25,085 nucleotides of DNA from Bacillota bacterium (GCA_023445445.1 JAEXLD010000061.1:1-25085); one strand, 5' to 3'; counted from the stretch's first letter, positions 1-8,437 are shown. Made by a program: numbers and translations. Notes: generated from the letters alone by a model not told the origin.

Positions 1-11
1 AGGAGGAAAAT

Positions 12-1172
12 ATGAAGAACATTTCAATTTTAGGAGCTACTGGCTCAATAGGTACTCAAACCTTAGATGTAATTAGACATTCTAATAAGGAGATAAATTT
101 AATTGGTATAAGTGCGAATTCATCTGTTAATAAAATAATAGATATAATAAATGAATTTAGTCCTAAATATGTTGCCATGATGGATGAGAAAAGTGCTGAA
201 GAAGTTAGAGAATATTGTTTATCTAATAATTTAAATATAACAGTGTACTCAGGAATTGAAGGGTTAGAAAAAATAGCTTCTTTAGAAGAAATAGAAATGG
301 TTGTTACTTCTGTTGTTGGAATGATAGGATTAAGGCCTACACTAAAGTCTATAGAAGCAAAAAAAGACATAGCTTTGGCTAATAAGGAAACATTAGTGGT
401 TGCTGGTGAATTAGTTATGAAAAAGGCAAAAGAAATGAATGTAGATATATTACCAGTTGACTCAGAACATAGCGCTATATTTCAAGCTTTGAATGGATAT
501 ACTGAAAAGGATGTTAGTAAAATTATTTTAACAGCATCTGGTGGACCATTTAGAGGTAAAAATATAGACTTTTTAAAAAATGTTTCTGTAGAGGATGCGT
601 TAAAGCACCCTAAATGGAATATGGGTCAAAAAATTTCTATAGATTCTGCAACTTTAATGAATAAGGGTTTAGAAGTTATAGAAGCACATTTCTTATTTAA
701 TTGCCCTTATGAAGATATAGAAGTGGTAGTTCATCCGCAGAGTATAATACATTCAATGGTAGAGTACAAAGATGCAAGTGTTATAGCTCAATTAGGATCA
801 ACAGATATGAAGTTACCTATACAATATGCAATTAATAAAAAAGAAAGAAAAGATGCAGTAGCAAAGAAACTTAATTTTTATGAAATTGGTGCTTTAACCT
901 TTGAAAAACCTGATTTAGATACCTTTAAATGTCTAAAACTTGCTTATAAAGTCGGCATGGAAGGTGGCTTAGCTCCATGTATATTAAATGGTGCTAATGA
1001 GGAAGCAGTTGCTTTATTATTAGAAAGAAAAATAAAATTTTTAGATATACCTAGAATAATTGAAGAAGCCTTAAATGAATTTAAAGAAGATAAGAAAAAA
1101 GAAATAACAATAGATAATATAATTGATTTAGATAATAGGGTTAGAAGATATATAAGAGCTAGATGGAGTTAG
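12..1172 (+). CDS. dxr: 1-deoxy-D-xylulose 5-phosphate reductoisomerase
   Basis: Converts 1-deoxy-D-xylulose 5-phosphate to 2-C-methyl-D-erythritol 4-phosphate with NADPH, the committed step of the MEP isoprenoid pathway in the cytosol. The 386-residue protein has the usual family length. The nucleotide-binding loop GATGSIG is at residues 8-14. The metal/substrate site shows as D150-S-E152 and the KGLE motif with E221, and the conserved HPQSIIHSMVEY stretch follows. The start is fixed by AGGAGG at bases 1-6, so the gene is complete although it begins at the window edge. In related genomes cdsA usually lies just upstream. The stop codon overlaps the ribosome binding site of rseP, which indicates co-transcription. 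Nothing unusual is seen. Confidence 0.97.
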   Translation: MKNISILGATGSIGTQTLDVIRHSNKEINLIGISANSSVNKIIDIINEFSPKYVAMMDEKSAEEVREYCLSNNLNITVYSGIEGLEKIASLEEIEMVVTSVVGMIGLRPTLKSIEAKKDIALANKETLVVAGELVMKKAKEMNVDILPVDSEHSAIFQALNGYTEKDVSKIILTASGGPFRGKNIDFLKNVSVEDALKHPKWNMGQKISIDSATLMNKGLEVIEAHFLFNCPYEDIEVVVHPQSIIHSMVEYKDASVIAQLGSTDMKLPIQYAINKKERKDAVAKKLNFYEIGALTFEKPDLDTFKCLKLAYKVGMEGGLAPCILNGANEEAVALLLERKIKFLDIPRIIEEALNEFKEDKKKEITIDNIIDLDNRVRRYIRARWS

Positions 1173-1184
1173 GAGGAATAGGGA

Positions 1185-2204
1185 TTGAATATAATTTATG
1201 CTATATTAGGGTTTAGTTTACTTATAATAGTCCATGAACTTGGTCATTTTGTAATGGCAAAAGTAAATGGAATAAAAGTTGAAGAATTTGCAATAGGTAT
1301 GGGTCCAAAAATATTTTCTACTGAGGGAAAAGAAACAAAATATTCAATTGGTTTGTTTCCTATTGGTGGATATGTTAAAATGATGGGGGAAGAGGAAGCG
1401 GTATATGATGAAAGAAGTTTTTCATCAAAATCACCTCTTAGAAGAATAAGTGTAATTATAGCAGGAGCATTTATGAATTTTGTATTGGCTATAGTTATAT
1501 TTACAGCATTTTTAAATAATTTTGGATATAGCTTGCCAAAGGTAGATAGCTTAGTAGAAGGGATGCCTGCTATAGAAGCTGGCCTACAAGAGGGAGATAA
1601 ATTTTTAAAGGTTAATGGTAGTAAGGTATTTTCAGCAGATGACTTAACTATTGGAATTAACTTAGCTAAGGATAATCCAATTAATTTCTTAATAGAACGA
1701 AATGGGGAGAAAAAAGAAATTGTTGTTACTCCTAAGTTAGTAGAGGAAAATCAAAGGGAAAGATATATGATTGGCTTTGGATTTGAAAGAGTAGAAAATC
1801 CAGGGATAGTTGAAAGCTTTAAACAAAGTTTTAAAGAAACATTAGCAGTAATAAATCAAACTTATAAAAGTCTAAAAATGATGGTTACTGGAAAGGTTAA
1901 TTTTAAAACAGATGTTGGTGGTCCTGTTTCTATTATTAGAATGTCTGGAGAAGCCGCAAAAAATGGTATATGGAATCTTATGTACTTTATAGCTTTCATT
2001 AGTATAAATTTAGCAGTATTTAATATGTTGCCATTTCCAGCTTTAGATGGAGGTTGGACAGTATTATTACTTATAGAGTTAATAACTAGAAGAAAAGTTC
2101 CAGATAAAGTTGTTGGAGTTATGAATTACATTGGAATTATGCTCTTATTTGGACTTATGATTGCAGTAACTATAAAGGATGTATTATTCCCAATACAACT
2201 GTAG
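1185..2204 (+). CDS. rseP: RseP/RasP-type site-2 intramembrane zinc metalloprotease
   Basis: Family M50 protease that cuts transmembrane segments of membrane-bound substrates; in Bacillus RasP cleaves anti-sigma factors, FtsL and leftover signal peptides. Visible parts: a first membrane helix carrying the zinc motif HELGH at residues 17-21, a membrane helix near residues 90-110, a PDZ-like domain at about 115-185, and a C-terminal membrane part with NMLPFPALDGG, the second active-site (LDG) motif, plus a last hydrophobic helix. At 339 residues it is complete. The start is TTG, chosen because AGGAGG at 1171-1176 lies 8 bases before it and the product begins directly with the active-site helix, as in homologues. 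Its place between dxr and ispG is common in clostridia. The native substrate cannot be told from sequence. Confidence 0.95.
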   Translation: MNIIYAILGFSLLIIVHELGHFVMAKVNGIKVEEFAIGMGPKIFSTEGKETKYSIGLFPIGGYVKMMGEEEAVYDERSFSSKSPLRRISVIIAGAFMNFVLAIVIFTAFLNNFGYSLPKVDSLVEGMPAIEAGLQEGDKFLKVNGSKVFSADDLTIGINLAKDNPINFLIERNGEKKEIVVTPKLVEENQRERYMIGFGFERVENPGIVESFKQSFKETLAVINQTYKSLKMMVTGKVNFKTDVGGPVSIIRMSGEAAKNGIWNLMYFIAFISINLAVFNMLPFPALDGGWTVLLLIELITRRKVPDKVVGVMNYIGIMLLFGLMIAVTIKDVLFPIQL

Positions 2205-2216
2205 GAGAGGAAAAAG

Positions 2217-3266
2217 ATGGAAAGAAGAAAAACAAGAAAAGTCAAAGTTGGAACTTGTTATGTAGGTGGAGATGCACCTGTGTCAATCCAATCAATGACA
2301 AATACAGATACTAGAGATGTAGAAGCTACATTAGCACAAATTAATACATTATATGAAGCTGGATGCGAAATAATAAGATGCGCAGTACCAGATAAAATAG
2401 CTGCAGAAGCTTTAAAGGGAATTTGTGAAAAGTCACCTATTCCAGTAGTTGCAGATATACATTTTGACTACAAACTTGCTCTAGCAGCCATTGAAAATGG
2501 TGTTTCAGCATTAAGAATTAATCCTGGAAATATTGGAAAAGTGGAAAAGGTTAAAATTGTTGTTGAAGCAGCAAAAGCTAAAAATATTCCTATAAGAATT
2601 GGTGTTAATTCAGGTTCTCTTGAAAAAGAAATTTTAGAAAGAGATGGAAAGCCAACAGCTAAAGGATTAGTTGAATCAGCTTTAAAGCATGTTAGAATAT
2701 TAGAGGAATTAGATTTCCATGATATAGTTGTATCTATTAAGTCTTCAGATGTAGTTATGATGATAGATGCATATAGATTGATGAGTGAAAGCTGTGATTA
2801 TCCATTACACTTAGGAGTAACAGAGTCTGGAACTCCATTTAGAGGAACTATTAAATCAAGTATTGGACTTGGAACACTTTTAGCTGAAGGTATAGGTGAT
2901 ACAGTTAGAGTTTCTTTAACTAGTGATCCTATAGAAGAAATAAAAGTTGCAAAAGAAATATTAAAGGCATTAAAACTTAGAAAAAGTGGATTACAATTTA
3001 TATCTTGTCCTACTTGTGGAAGAACACAAATAAACTTAATAAAAATAGCACAAGAAGTGGAAAGTAGATTAGAAAGTATTAACAAAAATATTAAAGTTGC
3101 AGTTATGGGATGTGCAGTTAATGGACCAGGAGAAGCAAGAGAAGCAGATATTGGAATAGCTGGAGGAAATGGCGAAGGTTTAATATTTAAAAAAGGCTTA
3201 ATAGTTAGAAAAGTAAAAGAAGAAAACTTAGTAGAAGAGTTAATGAAGGAAATAGAAAATATGTAG
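2217..3266 (+). CDS. ispG: 4-hydroxy-3-methylbut-2-en-1-yl diphosphate synthase (GcpE)
   Basis: [4Fe-4S] enzyme that reductively converts MEcPP to HMBPP late in the MEP pathway, so it shares a pathway with dxr two genes upstream. The 349-residue protein has the short bacterial layout: an N-terminal TIM-barrel (residues about 1-250, starting with the typical RKTRKVKVG and SIQSMTNTDTRD stretches) and a C-terminal cluster domain. The cluster ligands are visible as SCPTCGR (C264 and C267) and MGCAVNGPGE (C299, with the catalytic-region Glu just after). The start follows GGAGAGG with good spacing, 12 bases after the rseP stop. It is the last gene of the first operon; no clear terminator follows, only the palindrome at 3274-3339. 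Bacillus has proS rather than ispG at this place. Confidence 0.96.
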   Translation: MERRKTRKVKVGTCYVGGDAPVSIQSMTNTDTRDVEATLAQINTLYEAGCEIIRCAVPDKIAAEALKGICEKSPIPVVADIHFDYKLALAAIENGVSALRINPGNIGKVEKVKIVVEAAKAKNIPIRIGVNSGSLEKEILERDGKPTAKGLVESALKHVRILEELDFHDIVVSIKSSDVVMMIDAYRLMSESCDYPLHLGVTESGTPFRGTIKSSIGLGTLLAEGIGDTVRVSLTSDPIEEIKVAKEILKALKLRKSGLQFISCPTCGRTQINLIKIAQEVESRLESINKNIKVAVMGCAVNGPGEAREADIGIAGGNGEGLIFKKGLIVRKVKEENLVEELMKEIENM

Positions 3267-3273
3267 TGGAATT

Positions 3274-3339
3274 AATTGACAATGAATAATGAATAATTAA
3301 GGTGATATAATACTTAATAGTCATTTTACATTGTCAATT
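3274..3339. repeat. 66-bp imperfect palindrome between ispG and polC
   Basis: The outer arms are 3274-3292 (AATTGACAATGAATAATGA) and 3321-3339 (TCATTTTACATTGTCAATT), complementary at 17 of 19 positions. An inner ATTAAG/CTTAAT pairing (3296-3301 with 3313-3318) extends the stem and leaves a loop of about 11 bases. It is not followed by a T-run, so it does not look like a standard terminator. The arms also contain a short tandem AATGAATAATGAATAAT pattern. AT-rich palindromes of this look may be dispersed in clostridial genomes; a MITE-like or other dispersed repeat is an inference, because only one copy is visible here. Confidence 0.6.
3303..3311 (+). promoter_or_regulatory. Extended -10 promoter element for polC
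   Basis: TGATATAAT fits the extended -10 consensus TGnTATAAT exactly. No good -35 box is at the usual 16-18 base distance; the only perfect TTGACA (3276-3281) is 24 bases upstream, which is too far. The element lies in the loop of the palindrome at 3274-3339. A transcript would start near 3318 and leave a leader of about 55 bases before the chosen polC start. Confidence 0.5.
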
Positions 3340-3372
3340 TCTTATTATGTGTCTTTAAAAGGGGGTGCTTCA

Positions 3373-6300
3373 TTGAGTGAAAATGCTTTAAAGCTTATAA
3401 AAAAAGAAATTAATAAAGAAGATTCTTTAGAAGATAAAGAAATTAATATTATTAAATTTCAATTCTTTAAGAAAAGTAATGTTCTTAAAGTTGTTCTTAG
3501 GGGTAAAGATGGATTAAATAATGAAGAAGAAGATAAAGTGAAGAAAGCTATTAAAAAAGCTTTAAATATAGATGTTAATATTGAAGTTCTATTTTATAGA
3601 GATATTTCTTCCTTAAGTTTAGAGGAAGTAGTTGAAAAGCATTGGTTAGAAGTAATAGGAAATATTTTAAAAACAGTTCCTTTATCGAAAGCAGTTTTGA
3701 CAAAGGGAGTAAAAAATATAGAAGGAAATTCTATTACAATAACTAGTGGTTATGAAAAGATAAATGAGCATTTAAATACAAAAGGAGTACCGAAACAAAT
3801 TGCTCTTAATATTGAAAGTGTTTTTGGATTAAAGACAAAAGTTAAATTAGACTATGATAGTAGTTTAGAGGTTAAAAATAATTATGAAGAAAAAATAGAG
3901 AAAGAAAGAGAAGTACTAAAAGAAATATTTAGTGGAAGAACAATTTCTAAAGAAAATGCTAATAAAAATGATAAAGCTGATGAAAATAAAGGACAAAAAC
4001 CTAAAAAATCTTATGAAAAACGTGAATTTAAGAGAGAAGCAAAAAGTGAAAATAGCATTTTAGGAAGATCAATAAGTCAAGAAGCTATTTCTATTAAGGA
4101 AATTGATGAAACTTCAGGTATTGTTGCAGTAATTGGTGAAGTCTTTAAAACAGATATAATAGAGACTAAGACAGGTAAAACTATTCTTACTTTCTTTATT
4201 ACTGATTATACAAGTTCTATTACAGTAAAGTGTTTCTTAAAACCACAAGAAACAGAAGAGGTATTGGATGCTGTGAAGAAGGGATTGTATTGTAAAGTAA
4301 GAGGGGAAGCGGTATATGATACTTATGCTAGAGAAGTGGTTATAATGGGTAGAGATATACTAAGAATGAGTAAAATTGAAAGAATGGATGGGGCAGAAGA
4401 AAAAAGGGTTGAACTTCATTGTCATACTACAATGAGTGCAATGGACGGTGTTGCATCTGCTACTAAATTAATTGAAAGAGCTGCTAAATGGGGGCATAAA
4501 GCCATTGCTATTACAGACCATGGTGTAGTTCAGGCCTTTCCAGATGCACAAATAGCTGCAAAGAAAAATAAGATTAAGGTTCTATATGGAGTTGAAGGAT
4601 ACTTAGTTAATGATGGTATTCCTATAGCTATTAATGACAAGGGTGAAGACTTTAATGATACATTTATAGTATTTGATATAGAAACTACTGGCTTTTCATC
4701 TCATAATGATAAGATTATAGAAATTGGAGCTGTAAAAATTAAAAATAGAGAAATTATAGATACTTTTAGTGAATTTGTTTATCCAAAGTGTAGGATACCT
4801 TATAAAATAACAGAGTTAACAAGTATAACTGATGAAATGGTAAGGGATGCAGATCCAATTGAAGTAGTATTACCTAAATTTATGGAGTTTATCGATGGAT
4901 GTGCAGTAGTTGCACATAATGCAGCATTTGATACTGGTTTTATAAAGAAAAATTGCAATGATTTAGGGCTAGAATTTACATCAACAATTGTAGATACTGT
5001 TCCATTAGCAAGATTTTTATATCCAGATCTTAAAAGAGTAAAATTAAATTTAGTGGCTAAACATTTAGGTGTATCTTTGGAAAATCATCATAGAGCTGTT
5101 GATGATGCTAAAGCTACAGCAGAAATTTTCTTGATTTCTATTAAGAAAATGGTTGAAGAATTAAATTTAAACAATATAAAAGAGTTAAATAATGAATTCC
5201 TTCAAAAAATGGATATTAAAAAGGAAAAGACCTTTCATATAATTATTTTTGCAAAAACTCAAGAAGGAATGAAAAATTTATATAAGTTAATTTCTGAAGC
5301 TCATTTAGATAATTTTCATAAGCATCCTAGAACTAGAAAAAGTAGGCTTATGGAAATGAGAGAAGGACTTATAATAGGGTCAGCTTGTGAAGCAGGAGAA
5401 GTTTATAGAGCTATATTAGATGGTAAATCTGATGAAGAAATCAAAGAAATAATGAGCTTTTATGATTATTTAGAAATTCAACCTATTGCCAATAACAGTT
5501 ATTTAATAGACAAGGGAAATGTTAAGGATGAAAATGAACTTAGATCTATAAATGAAAAGATATATAAAATAGGAAAAGAGCTAAACAAAATTACAGTAGC
5601 AACAGGTGATGTTCATTTTCTTGATCCTCAAGATGAAATTTTTAGAAGAATAATAATGGCGGGACAGGGCTTTTCGGATTCAAGTAATCAGCCACCTCTT
5701 TATTTAAAAACTACGGAAGAAATGCTTAAGGAGTTTTCATATTTAGGTCAAGATATAGCAAAAGAAGTTGTTATAACTAACCCAGGAATCATAGCAGATT
5801 CTATTGAAATTTTAAAACCTATACCAGACGAAACTTATCCACCTAAAATTGAAGGGGCAGATGATGAAATTAGAGAAATGACTATGAAGAAAGTTCATTC
5901 AATTTATGGGGATCCATTACCTGAAATAGTACAAAAAAGATTAGATAAGGAACTAAATTCTATTATTAATAATGGATATGCGGTACTATATTTAATTGCT
6001 CAAAAGTTAGTTGCTAAATCCCTAGCAGATGGATATTTAGTTGGTTCAAGAGGATCAGTTGGCTCTTCTTTTGTTGCAACTATGTCAAATATAACTGAAG
6101 TTAATGGACTTCCACCACATTATGTTTGTCCTAATTGTAAGAATTCAGAATTCTTCTTAGATGGTTCAGTTAGCTCTGGAGCAGATTTAGAAGATAAGAA
6201 GTGTCCAAAATGTGGCACTGAATATATTAAAGATGGCCATGATATTCCCTTCGAAACCTTCTTAGGCTTTGAAGGTGATAAGGAACCGGATATTGACCTT

Positions 6301-7707
6301 AATTTCTCAGGGGATAACCAAGGTGAAATACATAAATATACAGAAGTTTTATTCGGTAAGGGATATGTATTTAAGGCAGGAACTATAGGTACTATTGCAG
6401 AAAAGACAGCCTATGGATATGTGAGAAAATACTTAGATGAAAGAGGTTTAAGAGCTACAAGTGCTGAAATAGAAAGATTAACTATTGGGTGTACAGGTAT
6501 TAAGAGAACTACTGGTCAACATCCAGGTGGAATTATGGTAGTTCCTAGTGATAATGAAATATTTAATTTTACACCTATTCAAAGGCCGGCAGATGATTCT
6601 ACTTCAGATGTAACTACTACGCACTTTGATTATCATTCAATATCTGGTAGATTGCTTAAGCTTGATATACTAGGACACGACGATCCTACCATGATTAGGA
6701 TGCTTCAAGATTTAACTGGTGTAGATCCTAAAACTATACCTTTAAATGATAAAAAAGTTATTTCTTTATTTACTTCACCAGATGCCTTAGGAGTAACTAA
6801 AGAAGAACTTGGTTGTGAAGTTGGAAGTTATGGGCTTCCGGAATTTGGAACAAAATTTGTTAGAGGAATGCTAGTAGATACACAACCTAAAAGCTTTGCG
6901 GATTTAGTGAGAATTTCTGGACTTTCACATGGTACAGATGTATGGCTTAATAATGCCCAATACTTTATAAAAGAAGGATATACTACATTAAAAGATTGTA
7001 TTTCTACAAGAGATGATATTATGGTTTATTTAATGTATGCTGGAGTTCCTCCTAAGATGGCCTTTACAATAATGGAAAGTGTAAGAAAAGGTAAAGGTCT
7101 AACAGAAGATTTTGAAAAAACAATGAAGGAAAATAATGTTCCAGATTGGTATATTGAATCTTGTAAAAGAATTAAATATATGTTCCCTAAAGGCCACGCA
7201 GTTGCCTATGTAATGATGGCAGTAAGAATAGCTTATTTTAAAGTTTATTATCCAGAAGCTTATTACGCAACATATTTTACTGTAAGAGCTGATGATTTTG
7301 ATGCAGATTTAATATGTAAGGGTGCTAGTGCCATAAAAGCAAAATTAGATGAACTTTATGAACTAGGTAATAAGGTTACTGCAAAGGATAAAGGTTTAAT
7401 TACAGTTTTAGAGCTTTCCTATGAGCTTTATGCAAGAGGTCTTAACTTCAAGAAAGTTGATATATATATTTCTGAAGCTACAAAATTCACTATAGAAGAA
7501 GATGGTATTAGACCTCCTATTAGTGCTCTTCAAGGTGTAGGAGAAAATGCTGCAAAAAGTATAGTAGAAGCAAGGAAAAACGGAGAATTTATATCTAAAG
7601 AAGATTTAAGACTTAGATCTAAGGTTTCAAAGACAGTTATAGAAACCTTAAGTAATCATGGATGCCTTGAGGGGATGTCAGAAACAAACCAATTATCTTT
7701 ATTTTAA
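3373..7707 (+). CDS. polC: DNA polymerase III alpha subunit, PolC type
   Basis: Main replicative DNA polymerase of low-GC Gram-positives, with built-in 3'-5' proofreading. At 1444 residues it has the normal PolC length. Domains in order: an N-terminal region with an OB-fold (about 230-330); a PHP domain starting with VELHCHTT (near 346) and ITDHG; the DEDD exonuclease with FDIETTG (near 433), AHNAAFD and HHRAVDDAKAT (near 571), placed inside the PHP domain as is typical of PolC; and the polymerase core with GSRGSVGSS (near 890), a CPNC/CPKC zinc-binding pair (near 920-945), PDIDLNFSGD (near 970) and TTGQHPGGIMVVP. The start is TTG at 3373, because AAGGGGGTG lies just before it; the in-frame TTG at 3331 has no ribosome binding site and sits in the palindrome arm. 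All catalytic motifs look intact. It is probably transcribed alone. Confidence 0.97.
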   Translation: MSENALKLIKKEINKEDSLEDKEINIIKFQFFKKSNVLKVVLRGKDGLNNEEEDKVKKAIKKALNIDVNIEVLFYRDISSLSLEEVVEKHWLEVIGNILKTVPLSKAVLTKGVKNIEGNSITITSGYEKINEHLNTKGVPKQIALNIESVFGLKTKVKLDYDSSLEVKNNYEEKIEKEREVLKEIFSGRTISKENANKNDKADENKGQKPKKSYEKREFKREAKSENSILGRSISQEAISIKEIDETSGIVAVIGEVFKTDIIETKTGKTILTFFITDYTSSITVKCFLKPQETEEVLDAVKKGLYCKVRGEAVYDTYAREVVIMGRDILRMSKIERMDGAEEKRVELHCHTTMSAMDGVASATKLIERAAKWGHKAIAITDHGVVQAFPDAQIAAKKNKIKVLYGVEGYLVNDGIPIAINDKGEDFNDTFIVFDIETTGFSSHNDKIIEIGAVKIKNREIIDTFSEFVYPKCRIPYKITELTSITDEMVRDADPIEVVLPKFMEFIDGCAVVAHNAAFDTGFIKKNCNDLGLEFTSTIVDTVPLARFLYPDLKRVKLNLVAKHLGVSLENHHRAVDDAKATAEIFLISIKKMVEELNLNNIKELNNEFLQKMDIKKEKTFHIIIFAKTQEGMKNLYKLISEAHLDNFHKHPRTRKSRLMEMREGLIIGSACEAGEVYRAILDGKSDEEIKEIMSFYDYLEIQPIANNSYLIDKGNVKDENELRSINEKIYKIGKELNKITVATGDVHFLDPQDEIFRRIIMAGQGFSDSSNQPPLYLKTTEEMLKEFSYLGQDIAKEVVITNPGIIADSIEILKPIPDETYPPKIEGADDEIREMTMKKVHSIYGDPLPEIVQKRLDKELNSIINNGYAVLYLIAQKLVAKSLADGYLVGSRGSVGSSFVATMSNITEVNGLPPHYVCPNCKNSEFFLDGSVSSGADLEDKKCPKCGTEYIKDGHDIPFETFLGFEGDKEPDIDLNFSGDNQGEIHKYTEVLFGKGYVFKAGTIGTIAEKTAYGYVRKYLDERGLRATSAEIERLTIGCTGIKRTTGQHPGGIMVVPSDNEIFNFTPIQRPADDSTSDVTTTHFDYHSISGRLLKLDILGHDDPTMIRMLQDLTGVDPKTIPLNDKKVISLFTSPDALGVTKEELGCEVGSYGLPEFGTKFVRGMLVDTQPKSFADLVRISGLSHGTDVWLNNAQYFIKEGYTTLKDCISTRDDIMVYLMYAGVPPKMAFTIMESVRKGKGLTEDFEKTMKENNVPDWYIESCKRIKYMFPKGHAVAYVMMAVRIAYFKVYYPEAYYATYFTVRADDFDADLICKGASAIKAKLDELYELGNKVTAKDKGLITVLELSYELYARGLNFKKVDIYISEATKFTIEEDGIRPPISALQGVGENAAKSIVEARKNGEFISKEDLRLRSKVSKTVIETLSNHGCLEGMSETNQLSLF

Positions 7708-7732
7708 TTGGTATAATAATTATATATAAGGG

Positions 7733-7766
7733 CAGTAATAAGTATAATGGGATTAATAAATTACTG
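7733..7766. repeat. Inverted repeat upstream of the rimP promoter
   Basis: CAGTAAT at 7733-7739 and ATTACTG at 7760-7766 are perfect inverted copies separated by 20 bases; GGG (7730-7732) and CCCC (7771-7774) could extend the pairing across a short bulge. It lies just downstream of polC and ends 8 bases before the rimP -35 box. It could be a weak polC 3' hairpin, although no T-run follows, or an operator. The rest of the polC-rimP gap (7708-7956) holds a second TGGTATAAT-like box at 7709-7717 without a -35, then the promoter and leader listed separately. Confidence 0.35.
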
Positions 7767-7774
7767 ACTACCCC

Positions 7775-7803
7775 TTGTATTTATTAGGAAATTGTGTTAG
7801 AAT
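7775..7803 (+). promoter_or_regulatory. Promoter of the rimP-nusA-infB operon
   Basis: TTGTAT (7775-7780) and TAGAAT (7798-7803) are separated by exactly 17 bases, and TG at 7795-7796 adds an extended -10 element. This is the best housekeeping (sigma-A) promoter in the window. The transcript would start near 7810, leaving a leader of about 147 bases before the rimP ATG. Confidence 0.7.
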
Positions 7804-7836
7804 ATAAAGGAAGTAATTTACTAATAGCTGATAATT

Positions 7837-7864
7837 AGGAGTGGGAATGAAAATGCCCGCTCTT
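7837..7864 (+). promoter_or_regulatory. First leader hairpin of the rimP operon
   Basis: Bases 7837-7845 (AGGAGTGGG) pair with 7856-7864 (CCCGCTCTT) in a 9-bp stem with two G-U pairs and a 10-base loop. A GAGTGGG/CCCACTC-like hairpin before rimP is, from memory, common in Firmicutes. It is followed by TTCTATTT, a poor T-tract, so it could be a weak terminator that depends on NusA, or an anti-terminator partner. The stem also holds the AGGAG that would serve the short leader ORF. Confidence 0.55.
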
Positions 7865-7873
7865 TCTATTTAA
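7847..7873 (+). CDS. Possible 8-codon leader peptide upstream of rimP
   Basis: An ATG at 7847 opens the short frame MKMPALSI and ends at TAA 7871-7873. AGGAG (7837-7841) precedes it with 5 bases of spacing, a little short but workable. The stop codon lies 2 bases before the terminator stem at 7876, so a ribosome paused there would cover the 5' arm of that terminator. It could equally be chance, since its SD and start lie in a hairpin that may be conserved for another reason. Confidence 0.25.
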   Translation: MKMPALSI

Positions 7874-7875
7874 TT

Positions 7876-7901
7876 GCAACTACCATTTAGTTGCTTTTTT
7901 T
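7876..7901 (+). terminator. Rho-independent terminator (attenuator) inside the rimP leader
   Basis: GCAACTA (7876-7882) pairs perfectly with TAGTTGC (7888-7894) around a 5-base loop and is followed directly by seven T residues. Because it lies between the operon promoter (7775-7803) and rimP (7957), it should stop part of the transcripts before the operon. It might also end transcripts coming from polC. Confidence 0.8.
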
Positions 7902-7956
7902 ATAGATTGAGTGAACTAGTAAAACTTTATTAAAATTGAATATAAAGGAGGTTAAT

Positions 7957-8421
7957 ATGAAAGTTGATGCATTATTAGAAAAAATTTATCAATTAGTAAG
8001 ACCTATTGCAGAAGAATTAAATTATGAAATTTATCACATTGAGTATGTAAAAGAAAATGGAGAATATTATTTAAGGATATATATTGATAAAGATGGTGGC
8101 ATAACTTTAACTGATTGTGAAAAGTTATCAAGAAGAGTAAGCGAAATTATGGATGTAGAGGATCCGATTCCAGATGCATATTATTTAGAAGTATCATCAC
8201 CAGGATTAAATAGAGGATTATTTACTGATGATCACTACAAAAAGCAAATTGGAAAAGAAGTTCTTATTAGATTTACAAAATCTTTTGAGGGTAGAAAAAA
8301 TGCAAAAGGTATATTAAAGGAAGTAACTGAAGATTCAGTGGTTGTTGAATACGAAACTGAAAAATTACTTACAATTCCTAAAGATAAGATAAAATCAGCA
8401 AATTTAGAAGGGGAAATATAA
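7957..8421 (+). CDS. rimP: Ribosome maturation factor RimP
   Basis: Assists maturation of the 30S ribosomal subunit. The 154-residue protein has the two-domain RimP (DUF150) layout: an alpha/beta N-terminal domain and a C-terminal SH3-like barrel. The diagnostic stretch LEVSSPGLNRGL is near residues 80-91. The ATG at 7957 is chosen over an upstream in-frame TTG at 7936 because AAAGGAGG (7944-7951) is correctly spaced for the ATG. It is the first gene of the nine-gene operon and lies behind the promoter, hairpins and attenuator of the leader; nusA follows after 16 bases, as in most bacteria. Confidence 0.95.
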   Translation: MKVDALLEKIYQLVRPIAEELNYEIYHIEYVKENGEYYLRIYIDKDGGITLTDCEKLSRRVSEIMDVEDPIPDAYYLEVSSPGLNRGLFTDDHYKKQIGKEVLIRFTKSFEGRKNAKGILKEVTEDSVVVEYETEKLLTIPKDKIKSANLEGEI

Positions 8422-8437
8422 TAAGGAGGAAATTGAA

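Noticed and set aside
3276..3311. TTGACA and TATAAT before polC as a classical -35/-10 pair
   Set aside because: The spacer is 24 bases, well outside the 16-18 base range; only the extended -10 is credible.
3289..3339. Palindrome before polC as a Rho-independent terminator of ispG
   Set aside because: The stem is AT-rich and no T-run follows; termination may occur but not by a recognisable intrinsic signal.
3331..3372. Upstream in-frame TTG that would lengthen PolC by 14 residues
   Set aside because: No ribosome binding site precedes it, it lies within the palindrome arm, and the AAGGGGGTG sequence right before the TTG at 3373 would then be inside the coding region.
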